A stretch of 12,948 nucleotides of DNA, taken from JAABYT01 sp041581935 (GTDB taxonomy: Bacteria > Pseudomonadota > Gammaproteobacteria > HK1). The DNA lies in the NCBI GenBank assembly GCA_041581935.1, contig JBFICP010000077.1:1-12948 (forward strand), given 5' to 3'. The notes under the pieces are model-generated. The model did no database searches. It saw nothing but the letters and a program-made list of their open reading frames with translations, and was not told where the DNA came from. The translations under genes were made by a program, and so were the position numbers. This document shows, piece after piece, positions 12,837-12,948 of this stretch; position 1 is the stretch's first letter, and the number at the start of each line of letters is the position of its first letter.

Positions 12837-12948
12837 CTAGCGCCGTCCCTCGTTCAGACGCCGATCCAGTGCCTCCAGGCGCTCGCGCGTGCCGACATCC
12901 CACCACTCACCGGTGAAATGCATGCCGGATACACGGCCTTTGTGGCAT
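12837..12948 (-). CDS. Nucleotidyltransferase (MurU-like), C-terminal fragment
   Basis: Partial gene entering from the right edge; 36 residues precede the TAG. The end reads GRVSGMHFTGEWWDVGTRER followed by LEALDRRLNEGRR. The W-x-D-V-G-T-x-E-R-L pattern is the conserved end of NDP-sugar pyrophosphorylase-type nucleotidyltransferases, and the sequence best resembles MurU, the N-acetylmuramate-1-phosphate uridylyltransferase of the cell-wall recycling route in pseudomonads and relatives. With so little sequence, RmlA-like or GlmU-like relatives are not excluded. The coupled kinase gene amgK, if present, would be expected beyond the window. The first base of the window end is an incomplete codon. 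Confidence 0.72.
   Translation of the reverse strand, partial: CHKGRVSGMHFTGEWWDVGTRERLEALDRRLNEGRR

Noticed and set aside
1..12948. Search for CRISPR arrays, tRNA genes, insertion sequences, toxin-antitoxin pairs and defence genes
   Set aside because: No regularly spaced repeats, cloverleaf-like segments, transposase motifs or toxin-like gene pairs were seen; the region is filled by ordinary genes.

Overview
This is a GC-rich (roughly 60%), densely coding chromosomal segment, most likely from a gammaproteobacterium. The evidence is an Hsp33 chaperone, a QmcA/NfeD pair, a periplasmic ComEA-type protein, a MurU-like uridylyltransferase end and a 2OG-Fe(II) oxygenase of the TIGR02466/PF13759 type. 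I cannot name the genus. I see no phage genes, transposases, tRNA or rRNA genes, or CRISPR arrays. Most of the window reads as ordinary housekeeping and accessory chromosome.

Layout. (1) 1-1027, minus: an operon of a QmcA-type SPFH membrane protein followed by NfeD, which is cut by the window edge. (2) 1157-2576, plus: a conserved proteobacterial protein of unknown function overlapping a PqiA-domain membrane protein. (3) 2586-3269, minus: Pcm, the isoaspartyl-protein repair methyltransferase. (4) 3338-4693, plus: a YcaD-type MFS transporter, convergent with a 2OG-Fe(II) oxygenase on the minus strand (4725-5378). (5) 5501-5878, plus: a small lipoprotein closed by a short hairpin with a T9 tract. 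That tract also supplies the stop codon of the facing IalB-family secreted protein (5900-6403, minus). (6) 6670-7935, plus: an enol-lactonase-like alpha/beta hydrolase and a hypothetical protein. (7) 7971-10041, minus: an operon reading bactofilin, degenerate methyltransferase-like protein, Hsp33. (8) 10351-12204, plus: a tightly coupled operon of a glutaredoxin-like protein, an alkyltransferase-like protein (ATL, with Trp in place of the catalytic Cys), a GNAT acetyltransferase and a HAD phosphatase. (9) 12431-12706, plus: ComEA-like protein, then a strong GC-rich palindrome that resembles a dispersed extragenic repeat, then the 3' end of a MurU-like gene on minus.

Functional themes. Several genes deal with protein or DNA damage: Pcm repairs isoaspartate, Hsp33 is a redox-activated holdase, QmcA/NfeD belongs to membrane quality control, and ATL senses O6-alkylguanine. 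They are in separate transcription units, so I do not claim a single system. The least ordinary groupings are the bactofilin / pseudo-methyltransferase / Hsp33 operon and the glutaredoxin / ATL / GNAT / HAD operon. I found no convincing undescribed defence or mobile system.
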